A DNA stretch of 64,000 bases. Source: Megaustenia siamemsis. Taxonomy: Eukaryota > Mollusca > Gastropoda > Stylommatophora > Ariophantidae. The first letter of the stretch is position 1; each line of letters starts with the position of its first letter. A program made the position numbers and the translations under genes. This document shows, piece by piece, positions 21,445 to 34,300 of the stretch. The stretch lies in contig JAVIAB010000124.1 of NCBI GenBank assembly GCA_032433765.1, positions 73,953,746 to 74,017,745 on the forward strand, written 5' to 3'. The notes below the pieces were generated by a model. That model searched no databases, was not told where the DNA came from, and worked only from the letters and a program-made list of their open reading frames with translations.

Positions 21445-24400
21445 CAATGTGAATTTGTGAAATTATAAACTACATATTGAAATTATAGAATCACATATCT
21501 ACCCGGAGGCGAAGGTGCACCTCATAGCACCAGAGTTGAAAGGTGTCAGTGACCCACAGCTGATAGCTTGCACCAGGATCAGTGAACCAGAACCATCCAG
21601 ACCCTGCTCCACCTCTCCGTGGTGACAGACTAACCTGTCTAGTCTGGCCAATCGAATAAGGATCGAAGAGGGAAGACAACCTGGTTCACAAAAATGTCAC
21701 GCTGAAATCGGATGTGTTGGGGCTAAAGGCACAAATATCACAATTATACTGCAAGCCATAACACAATGGAGACTTTAATGCTAGAGGCAACCAGTGGGGT
21801 AATGTCATAATCAACAAGCAGGGAGGTGACCTAGAGAACGCTCTGGTGTCGGCCAATTTAGTGTGCTTGAAGGGCAACCAGAATAGCCGCTCGAACAGGG
21901 AACTCTGATAGGGTCATAGACCTGGCAGTGGTGTCTTTCACCTTCGCACCAGTTTGCAGGTGGAGTGTACTGGGATTTCACAGAAGGGATCACTATCCAT
22001 GTGTCCTTCTAATTGAAAAAGGCAGAAATCGAAGCAAGAAAAGTAAGTTCATCACATTCCACTTTGAGAACACAGACCGGGACATCATTAGCAAAATCAG
22101 ACTTAGGAAAAAGGGTGCCCCTTGCAGGAGAGTTGGACGCAGCCACCCTGGTGGAACCTAGAGGTCGTGGAAGCTTGGCGCTTGGCGGAACAAGAGACAA
22201 ACAGCTAAGACATGGCAGATAACCAGAAATAATGGAAGAACACAACCTGAGCTCTTGAAGTATCTAAAAGAAGAGGTCGACCAAAAATTGATGCACTTTA
22301 AAGTATGTGCTAAGTAGGCTAAGGATGCCAAATGGGATGATTTCAGCAAAAAAGTGTCTTCAGAAAAATCACTAGCCACATTCTGATGCCTTCATCAGAG
22401 CATGAATGGCACAAATCTGATGAGAGCAAAGAGAAGGCCCTGCTTGCTCGCTACATTGAGCAGACTGACCAAAGAAATGAGACTGTAAGAATGAGGATGT
22501 TGGGGTCACTCTCAGAATTGTGTGAGGATGTAGTGCTGGGAGAAGATCTCACAATCACAACCGAGTGTCACACACACCTGGTCACAATGGTGTTTGGTAT
22601 GATGACATGGGCGATTTAGCTGACAATGACTTAATAAAACTGTCCAAAGAGTTTAATGCCAGCATTCAGATTAAGGAAGAGTGGCTACACAGTTACTTAC
22701 TACCACTACCAAAGCCAAACAAGGACCATTCTCAGACCAGTGTCTACAGAATCATCACAATGCAGAACCCAGCAGGCAAGCTGCTGGAGAAAATAGTTGC
22801 CAGTGTACTCACCTGTCACCTTGAACAGAAACGCGCATTCCCACCCACACTCAGAGGTTATAGATATAACAAAGAGACATGGCTCAACACGGCAGTCTTT
22901 GCTTATGACGTCTTCAAAGGCTTCCACAGACAAGTGGAAACATATGCTGCTGCTATAGATCTGGAGGATGCATACAACAGAGTTCCATTTGAATACCTCA
23001 TGCACATGCTTCTCAAACTTGTGGTGCACCCCTTACTCATTAGATGGACCGCTGCAGCACTGTTTCAGAGGAAGGTAATACTCAGATGTGCAATTTGGTC
23101 ATCTGAGCCAACATCCTTTTAACAAGGTTCACGATTGCCACCAGTTCAATTTAACGTTTACACAGTAATGATCGCGGAACAACAGCTGGATGGAAGGGGA
23201 AGAACTATGACTTTTGATGATGCCATTCTGGTATATCAACAGGAAAGAGACAGATGGGAAATTGCCTTCACTCTGCAAAATGAACTTGATCACATCTCTT
23301 CCTGGTGTGAAGTATTAGGTGCCTTAGTTAATCCTAATAAAGCATGATTTCATGGTTCTACCTTTACAATCACATCATTAACACAGAAATACTGGTAGTA
23401 CGAATGGGAGCTGATGAGGTGACCAGGGACAGGTTGATGGCATACCTCAGAGTTAAGTTTGATCGCAGCCTATGTTTTTGGGACCATGTGATAACAAAAT
23501 CCCACAACGGATTAGCCTCCTTGAAGGTCATGACAGCTGCCAAAATTGAGCAGTGGCTACTTACCCTTAAGTTTCAGGGACTAGTCCTCGCACCAATCGA
23601 GTATGCCTTAGCACTTCTTACTGTCAGTATGACACAAATTGACAGGCTAGAGAAAATACAGAATGAAGCTATGCGCATTATCTTGGGATGTACGAAGGAC
23701 ACTCCCTGTGTAGCAATGAGGTATCTTCTTGACTTTCCTACCATAGATTACAGGAGCAAGATCTGGAGGGCACAAGCATACCTGAAGATAAGTATAGATA
23801 AGGAGCATCCATTGCATCATGAGCTCAACACAGGGAGAGGTGTCAGGCTAAAAAGAGGCAAATCATGGGTGGGCCGAGCATAAATTGTCATCAATCAGAT
23901 CTGTAGGTTTACTAATATCAACACTGATGAGGAGTGGATGCCTACATTATTCAGGGGGACATTCTCATGTATTGTCACACTCAACAGGAGATGTAGGGAA
24001 CAGAACTCAGTCATGGTCTATGTGGATGTTAACTTTATCATCTGGGAAAAAACACTAATGAGAAAGATGCAGTCATCTATACAGATGGATCTGTAAATAC
24101 AACACCAATGGACATTTACAGCACGCTCAGCAGGCAGAACAGTCAAAGAAGACAGTGGTGCATACGTTATGACCACGAGTAGCATTAAAATGGAGGTGAT
24201 GGCAGTGACCGGGGCATTCTTCTGGTTAGAGTCACAAGACTGCACCCACGCCTGCATACTAAGTGATTCGATGAGCATAATAAAAAATGTGGAGGCCGGC
24301 TCTGTACGCATGTAATGGGTAGTGTCATTGCTGAAATAAAAAATATGTAAGGTCATCTTTATCTATGTCCCTGGCCATGCAGGAGTACGGAGAAATGAAA

Positions 24401-24735
24401 GAGTGGACAGATTGGCTAGCTGCGCTGTAGTTGAAGATGGTCTACCAATGGATCAGGTAGACATCATCAATGCCCTCCGAGATTGTGGGAAGGGTACAGG
24501 ACTTCAACAACCAGGAGTTCATGTTACTTTTTTGTATGAAAGAGATGGGAATTAAGATGGGGGCAGTCAGAAAGGAGAAACTTAGTGGGCATATAAGAAG
24601 ACTTATCAACCAACACAGAACTGGAGTTGTCAGTCGCTGGACTGTGGGACATGCTGAGGAGGGGATCTGAGCACCTATGCACATGTTTGGAGTGCAATGA
24701 TGATGACCTGCAAATAACTCAATAACTCATTAAAA
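21445..24735 (+). mobile_element. LINE F, long copy with EN, RT and RNase H
   Basis: In order on the plus strand: an endonuclease remnant with GDFNARGNQWGNVIINKQGG (about 21770-21830); a linker (21930-22560); RT in two main frames (22565-23122 and 23344-23883) with VYRIITMQNPAGKLLEKIV, AAIDLEDAYNRV (about 22950-22985), AALFQRKVI and TFDDAILVY in place of YADD (about 23210-23237); RNase H starting VIYTDGSV (24072-24095) with SMRSIKMEVM-like and DSMSIIKNVEAG boxes; and a C-terminal tail CLECNDDDLQIT (about 24690-24725). It ends at caaataactcaataactc. It keeps the Asp of TDGS that the 1.8-kb copy has lost. Stops and shifts break it into four or more pieces. Confidence 0.8.
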
Positions 24736-25410
24736 GGCTTCAAATTCTTCTTTTAAGTGGGCATTGTGTCAGTAGTTTATGGCAAGCTGCAAAATCTGCA
24801 ACTCTTGGTCATACACGCCTCTGTTTTTGGCATTACTCTCAACATTAATATTGACTCATATGAATACAAAGCGCAAGAATGAACTATCTACAAAACATCT
24901 CTTCAACATGGAGCTACATCTTATGAGACAAACCAAAGAAAAGCGACCTATTCTGTTCATGGAATCAGTTTCTCTGCAGTTGGGGCATCTCCATATCAGC
25001 TTATCCCAGCATTTCTCAAAGCGAATAGTGACCAAACAATGAAGACAAACTAGAAATTGTTTGCGAGATGGGCCCGCTATCACCAGCAATTATAAACTTT
25101 CCATACTGTCCTAGGTTATTCTGGTCCTGCATTGAGCTTAACAGTCATGTTTGCACACATTGACTAAACTAACATTTAAATGAAATAAGTGATCTTCATC
25201 ACCTGTAATGGATGAACAACACAATTTTTGAACCATTTGCAAGTCTAAATCTTAGTGAACTTCCATGGAAGGTGTGTCTATCCAGATGTAAATTAGAGTG
25301 AATGAACATTTTATTTATCTCAGTCCATGTTAATTTGTGTTAATCGCCTTGAGCATACTTCATTTTGCATAAGTGAGAATAGCTTCATGAAAAATATATT
25401 TTATCTACAG
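24736..25410. other. Intron 2, end, no recognised element
   Basis: Contains short frames on both strands with no family I recognise. It ends with the acceptor ttttatctacag of the next exon. Confidence 0.5.
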
Positions 25411-25587
25411 ACTCTGTGTAACAAACTAGAAGTAGAAAGAAATGTTGTACAGACAGAGATCGAAGCAGGCAAGCACCTTCAGAGAGACAGAAATGCACCA
25501 GTTTTTATTCAACAAACTGTGACAGAACTGGACAGAAAATGGAAAGAAATAGATGAATTAGTTACAGCCAAATATGAGAAATTGAAG
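25411..25587 (+). CDS. Exon 3 of window: spectrin-repeat protein
   Basis: This 177-bp, 59-codon exon is phase 0/0, with acceptor ttatctacag and donor aag/gttggt. It opens with TLCNKLEVERNVVQTEIEAG (helix B) and contains VTELDRKWKEIDELV (helix C with the second conserved Trp). It completes the repeat whose helix A ends exon 2. Together with the next exon (141 bp) it makes 318 bp, the length of one repeat unit, so this repeat has one additional intron, inside helix C. Confidence 0.85.
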
Positions 25588-25775
25588 GTTGGTGTCTGAT
25601 TTGTTATAAAATTGTTATTTACTTAGTATTTATTTAGTATTAAGCCTAACATATCTGAAATAATTATGGGAGATGTGTGCACATATAAAAAAAAAAGTTA
25701 ACTTTGTAGTCAATGAAGTTTCTTGTGTCAAAGTGAATATTAATGAAAAAAAAATAGCTCCTTTATATAATAAAA

Positions 25776-26024
25776 ACTACTAAACACAATTAGAGCAAGA
25801 CAAATGACATTTTTGGGTCATGTTAAAAGACACAACAGCCTAATAAAAGTAATATTGGAAGGGAAAATACAAGGTAAAAGAGACAGAGGCAGACCAAGGA
25901 CGAGTAACATCAAAAGATGGACAAGTCAGCCTATGACAATCTGCACCATCAAAGCAAGAGACAGAGTGGAATGGCGCCCCATGGTAGCCAGCCTTCGATG
26001 TTGAGACTGCACTCAATGATGATG
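25776..26024 (+). mobile_element. LINE C, 249-bp 3' end
   Basis: Flanked by the 11-bp duplication atataataaaa (25765-25775 and 26025-26035). Encodes RQMTFLGHVKRHNSLIKVIL, GKRDRGRPR and TSNIKRWTSQPMTICTIKAR, and ends with GATGAT. The frame is open to its natural stop. It lies in the 1551-bp intron between exons 3 and 4. Confidence 0.85.
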
Positions 26025-26035
26025 ATATAATAAAA

Positions 26036-27138
26036 GTATTGTAAAGGATTCAGCAGCAGTGATGCGTATTGTTCTTACAATAGTACATTATAGAGACAGT
26101 ACAATGTGATTCATTTACACAAAGGATAAAGAAAATGAAGTCCAAACAATCCTGGTCATGTGCAGCAATTCACCATTGACAACATGATAAATTCACAACA
26201 CAGAATCTGTGGCTCCAACTATTCTGAACAGTACTTGTGATGACACAGACATCATTAATATCTCATACAAAAGTTTATTCACACAGTTCTTTAGTTACAC
26301 TTCACAAATCATCTGGATAAATATCTTGGTCACATATAAAAGTCAATCAATGCATATAATGTTTGCTACGGCCATCTATCAAACTATATATCATTAGTAG
26401 AAATTCTGTATTCATACCATGGTTACAGCTGTTGTTTTATGACACTCTCCAAGGTTCTGTAATTATGTCCACATAACTTTTTGTACTTAGCATAAAATCA
26501 AACACATGATAATGTGACTTCTGTGTATAAATTGTATCAACTATTCCTATGAAATCTGTATATTCCTAGCCTTGATTTCCTTAATAAACACTGATCTATT
26601 TGGAGACCTGAAATATCTACTTCTAGTGAAACATCTTCCCTTTATCTGAATAATCATTTACTAAAACATCACTGAATGTTTCTCTAAGTATTGAATCCAA
26701 AATCTTCAACTTTCTCTCTGAATCTAATGTTTAATTTCATTTCATCTAATCATTTCTGGTCACCAAAAGCTAACTACCCTTCCTTAAATACTGTAGTAGC
26801 CATTATTGGTTCCGCCATCTTCCTTTAATCGTGTGCACACGTTTAACTTCAAAGGCAAGTTAAAAACAAATTTGGGTGGGTCTCTTATGAGTTATGTAAT
26901 TTATATCTAATCTCGCCGCTGAGAGATTATCTTATCTATTTATTTGTCTTACTTTTCCTGCATTATCAGCATCTTGTATCAATATCAAACATTTCATTTG
27001 TTAAAGCCGTGCTCAAAACATGGCGTGAGTGTGGGAAATGTTTATGTCTATCAAATAATGTCAGATGAGAGTATTAATCCGGTGTAACAACTATGTCTTA
27101 ATAATATTACAATAAGTGCCAATATACATTTTTGACAG
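26036..27138. other. Intron 3, remainder
   Basis: No element or exon-like frame recognised. It ends with the acceptor atttttgacag. Confidence 0.5.
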
Positions 27139-27279
27139 AGACAAGTAAAAGACTGGGAGTGCTATGAAAGTGAGAAGGCCACATTACTAGCATACTTGAA
27201 AAAAGCTGAAAGTGAGTTGGACAAACCTTTAGAAACACTAAGTCAAGAAAAAGCTCAAAAGGACTTCCAATCTAAAAAG
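27139..27279 (+). CDS. Exon 4 of window: spectrin-repeat protein
   Basis: This 141-bp, 47-codon exon is phase 0/0, with acceptor tttgacag and donor aag/gtattt. It opens RQVKDWECYESEKATLLAYL, the end of helix C and helix A of the next repeat with its Trp, and closes EKAQKDFQSKK at the A/B boundary, the place where introns fall in the other repeats. It reads on into the exon at 36527. Beyond the donor the frame continues open for about 40 codons, which is chance. Confidence 0.84.
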
Positions 27280-28067
27280 GTATTTACACACACTGATGAT
27301 AAGAGAAATGAAAGAATGTTTTCTTCTTGGTTTGGTGTAAGAAAAAGAAATGGATTTGATACTGATTTTGTGCTTATGTTTGTATGTTTGTGTGCATAGA
27401 GAGAGGTAGAGAATAGGAGACTTTTTGAATGAATTGACTTATGTGAATGAACTTCCAAGTGCAGCACTGCTAACAAATCGCCTGCGGTCAACATTTGGTT
27501 TCTTAGCTAGAGTCAGTAACAAAATTGTTGCAGAGCTAAATGGAACTCACTCAGAATAACGTCTAAATTTGCATTGAAGATTGAAAGCAGTTACTGCTGA
27601 CTTTTGTAATGGGGTTAGTGTCATAGTGAAAGGAACATAACTCGTGATACAGAGATTATTTAAAGATGGTAAGTGACTGTTTATTTTAAGAGAGACTACA
27701 GGAGTTAAGGCCAAAGCGAAACATGTGATAGTTAGACTTCAGGTCTTGAGCAGTTTTTAAACAGAATTCACGAGAAAAGTTGGAGACCATTGGATCTGTG
27801 GCCTTAGTCCAGGCAGGTTGGTTTGGTAGACCGCAGTTAGAAAGAAGGTTAATATCTGGAATGAAGTACTTTTTGATAATGTCATATAGCTAGATATTAG
27901 TAATAGAATTAATAAGACACATCTGAACACTTGCTCTTTAAAACATCTACCTTAGTTTTATGCAGTTGTGACGTGAAATACAGAATACCCTCCCACAAAT
28001 TCTGACTGGAATGTTTGTCTAGCCGCCACTCCCAAAAAATTACACCACCACTATATATTTTATATTA
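27280..28067. other. Intron 4, start
   Basis: No recognised feature. Confidence 0.45.
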
Positions 28068-28200
28068 CGATCCACCTAATTCACAATATTTAATAATCTC
28101 TCTTATTAACATTGAACACCTATATTTGTTTTTACAGAAATACAATTTCATAATTTTTTTGAGTAAAAGTGAAAGTCATATTTTTTTGGCCGTTTCATTT
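28068..28200 (+). repeat. Direct repeat R2, left copy
   Basis: Shares cctaattcacaatattta, gaacacctatatttgttt and gagtaaaagtgaaagt with 29196-29345. The two copies are about 1.1 kb apart, with the R1 copy and a SINE between them. The origin is unknown (possible old flanking repeat or tandem duplication). Confidence 0.6.
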
Positions 28201-28544
28201 TTGTTATATTCATATATCGTGAATGCGACCTTCCACCATCTGGACTTGATCTACGCTTTACGTCACATTGGTGCTGTTCATGACCGTTGTTGGAATTGCT
28301 TGACGCAAGCTATTTACATGTTACTCATTAATGTGAACTGCTTCGACAGCCGCAGTTTTATCTTCGTCAGCCGCAGTTTTATCTCTTTAGGGAATTTGCA
28401 CTGTGTTTTTTTCGTCGTAGGCTGCATTCACTAGAGTAATCAGGATTCTATGGGGCGTGACATTGTTGTGTTTGCAACATTGTGTTGTGTGTGCTATGTC
28501 ATCGTAATGGCTCATCGTATATCCCTAGACCGGCCATATGCTAA

Positions 28545-28792
28545 TCTTATGGTCTGTTGTTTAATGTGTGACGGGGATAATCTGACAACTAACTGTGTGT
28601 TTATATGTTCGGAATTAGAGTCAACAATGATGGCCTAACATCATCAAGCGCTATACATTAAAAAAAAAATATGACGATCATCATTTTCAAGAGAACGTGA
28701 ACTTCTGGTATATGGTGGATAGGTGGCAGGAACCATTGAAGGCTATGCATGAAAAGTGTTCCTTGTTGCAGTTTCCTCATATTCCAAGTCCA
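28545..28792 (-). repeat. Unknown interspersed repeat R1, partial copy in reverse
   Basis: Reverse complement of 21190-21440: tatggtctgttg, ggataatctgac, catcatcaagcgctataca, ggaaccattgaaggcta, then cctcatattccaagtcc. It stops where the SINE head begins. Confidence 0.7.
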
Positions 28793-29122
28793 TGGGGACT
28801 GGTATGTCTCGAGGCAAGACGCCAGCCTCGAGACAGAGAGGTTGTGGGTTCAAATCCCGGCTAAAATAGTTGGGATTCTTATTTATGATTTCTCTCTGCG
28901 GCAACCACCCCTGGTCTCAGCAGCGAGGCCCGGTTTGAAATGTCAGATACTCATAGACGGAAAAAACATGAGTACCTCCGAAGTCGGAGTTATCTGCCTG
29001 TGCAGCGAGGGACCCCTGTGCACACGGCTGCCAGGGAAAAATGGATTAACATGCAAAATTCAGTTCCTAGTCTCTAGGGACTTCGTTAGAGTTGAAAGCT
29101 GGTGAATGCAACAACAACAACA
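28793..29122 (+). mobile_element. Putative tRNA-derived SINE (type 2)
   Basis: The 5' part folds like a tRNA half and holds a clear RNA polymerase III B box, ggttcaaatcc (about 28846), after gcctcgagacagagaggttg. The A box is degraded. An unrelated body of about 240 bp follows, and the element ends in a CAA-repeat tail (gcaacaacaacaac at about 29108). No protein frame. Other copies are not present in the window, so limits are approximate. Confidence 0.55.
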
Positions 29123-29195
29123 TATTCATATTTGGAGTAGGTCTATGTTTTTGTGTCGCAGCGCCAGTGATCATAGGTGATTTAATAATATTTTC

Positions 29196-29345
29196 CGATC
29201 TGCTTAATTCACGACATTTAATCTCACGACATTTAATCTCTCATATTAAAAGTGAACACCTATATTTGTTTGTACAATTATATAAATTTTATAATTTCTG
29301 TGAGTAAAAGTGAAAGTAATAATTTTCTTGATGGTTTCAATTTTG
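29196..29345 (+). repeat. Direct repeat R2, right copy
   Basis: Partner of 28068-28200. It includes a further small internal duplication of cacgacatttaatctc. Confidence 0.6.
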
Positions 29346-31129
29346 TGAAAATTGTCTTCGAAGATGAACTATATTTTTGTGCTCACAGCACTGGTAAAAG
29401 CAACAGTCATAAACACTTAGCTATTAGAACGGAAGTTGTAATTTAGCAAATTTGCGAGATGAACTGAAACAACAGATACCACAATATGCGTTACATAAAC
29501 AACTATTTCTATAGTGGAAAGGCATGTAAAGATATTGAAAGCTGTTTAGACAGAAACCCTGAATGTAAGTTAGAAAAATCAGAGTTTTTGTCAGGGGAAG
29601 GGCTTCATTTGTGTCATTTTAGGGTCTCATTTGCATCATCGTGACTTAGGTGATTTTAGCTAAAGAAAGTGTCCTGAACAGGTGTAAATAACTTATAACC
29701 AGCGCGAGTCTAATTGAAATTAAGAATTAGGAGATAGTATTTTCAGTCCATGCCGGACTAAGTGTGTAAAGGGAATAGTAACCCCGTAAGTTAAGAGTGA
29801 GTAATTGATGTAGCATTTGATAGAGTATATGGGAGTGATTTGAGAGCAAGGGTCAGTATTACATATTTTCATGTTTATGTAATGTTTTCCATTTTATTAA
29901 AGGAGATTGATAGAGTTTAATTAACCATCCATTGACTTTGAAATTGTAGTGTTCAAGTGATCTATTCCCAGTCAAAATTGATATTGTGATGTTGATAAAG
30001 ATAACAGTAGAAAACTAGACTAAGGAGCCAAGTTAATAAGAAGAGAGTTGAATACTCCGAGCTATTAAAGATAAAGAGTAACGACACCTCTGGTTGTATT
30101 GGTGTTGGTGAAGATTATTGTATGAGATGGAAATAGAAAGTTTCCTCATGCAAGGTGAGACAGAGTTATCACAATCTCAAGTTCTAAACTAAGAAGTACG
30201 TCTTACAAGAATATAATCAATCCTCAAGAGAGGCGTCAATAAAAGCAAGTCTGATGAAGATATGAATTGAAGCATTCATAGTCAGAGGGCAGAGTAAACC
30301 CTTGCAAGATATCAACAAGATGTCATATAAATGATGGTGTCACATATGGTGACATAGCTCTTAGCGGTCACAAGAAGTAAAAGTAAAACACAGCGCGAAG
30401 CCAACATTAAGAATCACAATAATACCATAAATGAGCTCAGAAAAACATTTGTACGAGACAGTTATTGTGGTGGACTCAAAATCAGTCGTTGTTTGAAAGC
30501 AACCAGTACTGATGTCTCCAACATGAGTGTGTGAGTTTTTTTTATATTACTGCTACATTATGTAATATGATTCCACTAATAGTGTGTTTAAATATAGCAG
30601 CATTTTGTGAACAGGTTTTGTTGAATTTAGAAGTTTTAATTCAATTTAGAACTGTTTAAATTCACAGCTTAACTGCTTGCATATTATTTGCCACACCCTG
30701 CATCATGCTAATTTCAGTCAAATATGATTAGCCTCACTCTGCATTACTCTCAGTTTGTTTCATGTAAACCATATTCAAACTATTATATTAATTAAGTTTC
30801 CTGTAAACTTCCATCACAGAAGAGCAATTTCATCCTTCTGCATACAGCATATTCAAAATTTAATATTATAAAGTGTGTTTTTTCATTTCGATTAGCAGTG
30901 TTTATCGCTGACAGTGTAAACAAAAATTAGGTGATCAAAATGGAATTGAGTAGTAGTGATTCTAATGCTAGAATTTCAAGTGATAACGGCTGCAGAAGCC
31001 AGTCAATGGATTTTCTTCACAATATAATTCATATTGAATTTCTGTGACAAGTTTAGGGCATGAGGACCTAGGGAAAGGTGAGTTCTAACATATAGACATA
31101 GAGAATGATGGATTCGGTTCATGAAGGAG
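29346..31129. other. Intron 4, middle, no recognised element
   Basis: About 1.8 kb of AT-rich sequence with no long frame on either strand. A short frame starting MELSSSDSNARISSDN near 30940 recalls the acidic start of some transposases but is only about 35 codons. Confidence 0.45.
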
Positions 31130-31300
31130 GTGGCAGCAGACAAAGTACTCTATACGTTTTGGTCCCTCTATGTAGTGATCTCTGCAATATGTGCCATTTT
31201 GGCACACAAGGTTTCTGTTTTTGAGATTGTTGTTCTGCCCTATATGCCATCTTCGGCTCGAAAGGACAATAGATAGATAGATTGATAGATAGATAGATAG
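31130..31300 (+). mobile_element. LINE F2, 3' terminal fragment
   Basis: Contains ggtggcagcagacaaag, gtgatctctgcaatatgtgc and ggcacacaaggtttctg, then the terminal box gccatcttcggctcgaaagg followed by acaatagatagatag. It matches the ends of the copies at 42.9 and 58.1 kb. Confidence 0.75.
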
Positions 31301-31355
31301 ATGGATGAATGGATGAATGGATGGACGGATGGATGTACGGATGGATGGATGGATG
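31265..31355 (+). repeat. GATA then GGAT/GAAT microsatellite
   Basis: A (GATA)n tail passing into imperfect GGATGGAT/GAATGGAT repeats. It probably grew out of the LINE F2 tail. Confidence 0.85.
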
Positions 31356-34300
31356 TGACAACATGCCCAAGAGCTAACAATGTCATCAAAGACAATGAAG
31401 GCAGAATGTTACTCACAGATGAAAATAAGGCAGAGCCTTGCTGGGAAGGTACATAACACAAACAGATCATGGTGACATGGATTCGTGCCAGATGGTTAGA
31501 AACAGAGGAGTTAAGGCATCAAGATGCATAGAGGTGCAAAGCTGTTGTAAAGCCGATGATAATGACAATTTTAAAAAAAAGAAGAAAAAGTGGTATGATA
31601 ACAACTTTACGTGGTAATTAACAAGACAAGATTGATGTTTCGGCCAAGTAAGGCCTTCAGCTGGAACAACAAACAACAACACAAAAATATATATATAAGG
31701 ATATGTACACAAATCTAACTAACTACATGGTGATAATATGCTAGCTACTCAAGAAAGGAAATAAAAAAAGGTCACTTAACTGTGGAAGAAAGGAAATAAA
31801 AAAGTTTACTTCCCTGTGGTCCAGAGCGTGATCAGTTTCTGAATGAACTAAAATAAGTGGGTGGACAGATCAACTATATATCTCACTGACCAGGCAGCCG
31901 GGTGAGAAGACGGAAGGGTTCTAAAAATATGGGGAAGTGGGTACAAGATATGTTTAAACTGTTTATACCTAACTGTGTGTGTGTACAATGAACAGATGCG
32001 TAAAAAAGCATGTGTACATAACCATACATGCATACAAGCATATATATATTACCACAAAGCACACAAAACAAAACCCGAAGGTGTCCAAATATGCCAATAC
32101 ATATGCAGACAAATATACATACATGTATAGATTTGGTAGCGCATAGGGGTAAGAAATGTGTGGTAGGTGTCCTATGTGTATGAGAGCAATATGTTGATGA
32201 CTTGGGGGACAGTAAACCCAACTGGGCAATGAGGCGATTCTCAAGGCGAACCAGCTGCGATTGCTGGAGTGACACAAGACAATACCAGTAACTTGCATGT
32301 CAGGTTTACCACTATGGCCAGGGGAGTTGAAATGGGCAAAATTTGTGTCTGCATAGGACTCATAGGACACCTACTACATATTTCTTACCCCCATGCGCTA
32401 CCAAACCTATACATGTATGTATATTTGTCTGCATATGTATTGGCATATTTGGACACCTTTGGATTTTATTTTATGTGCTTTGTGGTAATATATACAGATA
32501 TATGCTTGTATGCATGTATGGTTATGTACACATGCTTTTTTTACACATCTGTTCATTGTGCACACACAGTTAGATATACACAATTTATATGTATCTTGTA
32601 CGCACATCCCCATATTTCTTTAGAACCATTCTGTCTTCTCAACTGACTGCCTGGTCAGTGAGATATATAGTTGTTCAGCCTGCCCACTAAGTTTAGTTCA
32701 TTCAGAAACTGACCATGCTCTGGACCACAGGGAAGTGACCTTTTTTTTATTTCCTTTCTTGAATATCTATCATATTATCGCCATGTAGTTAGTTAGATTT
32801 GTGTACATATCCTTATATATATATTTGTGTTGTTGTTTGTTGTTCCAGCTGAATGCCTACTTGGCTGAAACGTCGACTTTTGTTTTGTTAATTACCACGT
32901 AAAGCTATTACCATACCACTTTTTTCTTCTTTTTTAAAAAATTGTCATAGTTAGAAAAACACTATCAGCATCATTGGGAAGAGTACTAGCCAAGGACCCA
33001 ATAAATTTTGAGGATGTAGTTTGCACGAACAAGAATGCCATAGAAAGCGCCACAGGGTCGGATGGTATAAGATACAGTCTTTTAAAGGAGGCTGATCCTG
33101 ACATTGTAAAGAGAATTACTGCAGACTTCAATACACTAGACTAGCGACATCCCATAAGAATGGTTACAAAGCTATCTGGTTCCGCTCCCTAAGCCAGGCA
33201 AAGATAAGTTCACATGGCGGATATCGCATTATTACTATGTAGAATGTTAAGGAAAGGTTCTTGAAAAAGTCATCTCCAATAAGATAGTAGCACATATTGA
33301 GATCAAAAGAATTTTGCCAAATACACAAGATGGCTTTAGGCAGGGCAGGGATAAAGTTACTAATGTTTCCATACTTGCTTACAAAGTCTACAAATTCTTT
33401 CAAAGGAAAGAGGAGTCGGCTCTGCTGACGCTCGATCACGAAGATGCATACAATTGAGTGGACTATGGCACATCTGTACACCTACTTAGTGAGACATAGC
33501 TCATGCACTGGGTGGTATTAGTGCTGGTGCAAAGGAAAGTGGTGCTATGTTTCAATGCCTGGACATCTGAGCCAAGATATATATCCCCAGGGTTGCCTCA
33601 AAGATAACTGTTGCTAACTGCTTTGTTCAATTTATATACTGCCAGGGTCGCACAACTGAATAATGTCGGACCGGGTCACACTTTTGCCTTTGCGGATGAC
33701 ATTATGATGTATGTACATGACCACAATAGAAGAGAAATGGCTAGGCAATTACAGGAAAGCGTGGATCAGATAACCACTAGGCGCAATAACTATACAGCAC
33801 TCACACTCATCAACCAAAACAAGGCTTCTGTAATGTCATGTTTGCTAAATAACAGAGTAATTAAAGATACCCTCACAGTCATAAAATGCAATGATGTAAC
33901 CATCGTAAGGAGTCTGACTAGTAATTAGGAATAGTATTTGATAGGTCCCTTTCTTTCAATCAACACGTGAGCAATATTCAAAAGGCAAAGAGAGGTATCT
34001 GTGCATTCAAGATCATGGCCAGGATGAACCTCTAGCAATCATTACTATTCTTGCTCTTGCAGGCTGTAGTGCTCTTAGTACTGGATTATGGTTTGGGTGT
34101 GCTCATTCTTTCATCAACTCAGATCGCAAGGTGGTAAAGGGTTCAAAATGAGAGTCTATGGGCAATTCTTGTATGCACCAGAGATGCACCTATCCATTCA
34201 AATGAGGTACTTACTTGATTTACCAAGCAATAGAGTGCGTCATAGATCTGCTCAAGTCCAGACTTATTTGAACATGGTGAGCAACATAAATCATCATTTG

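Noticed and set aside
28015..28434. 139-codon plus-strand frame as a gene
   Set aside because: Its composition is AT-driven, it covers half of the R2 repeat, and no splice or family support is seen.
31265..31355. CRISPR-like or satellite array
   Set aside because: Simple GATA/GGAT microsatellite without spacers.
31848..32646. Several Cys/Tyr-rich frames of 60-133 codons on both strands
   Set aside because: They are shadows within the inverted non-coding arms of the Penelope-like fragment; the same sequence read from both arms gives the same apparent peptides.
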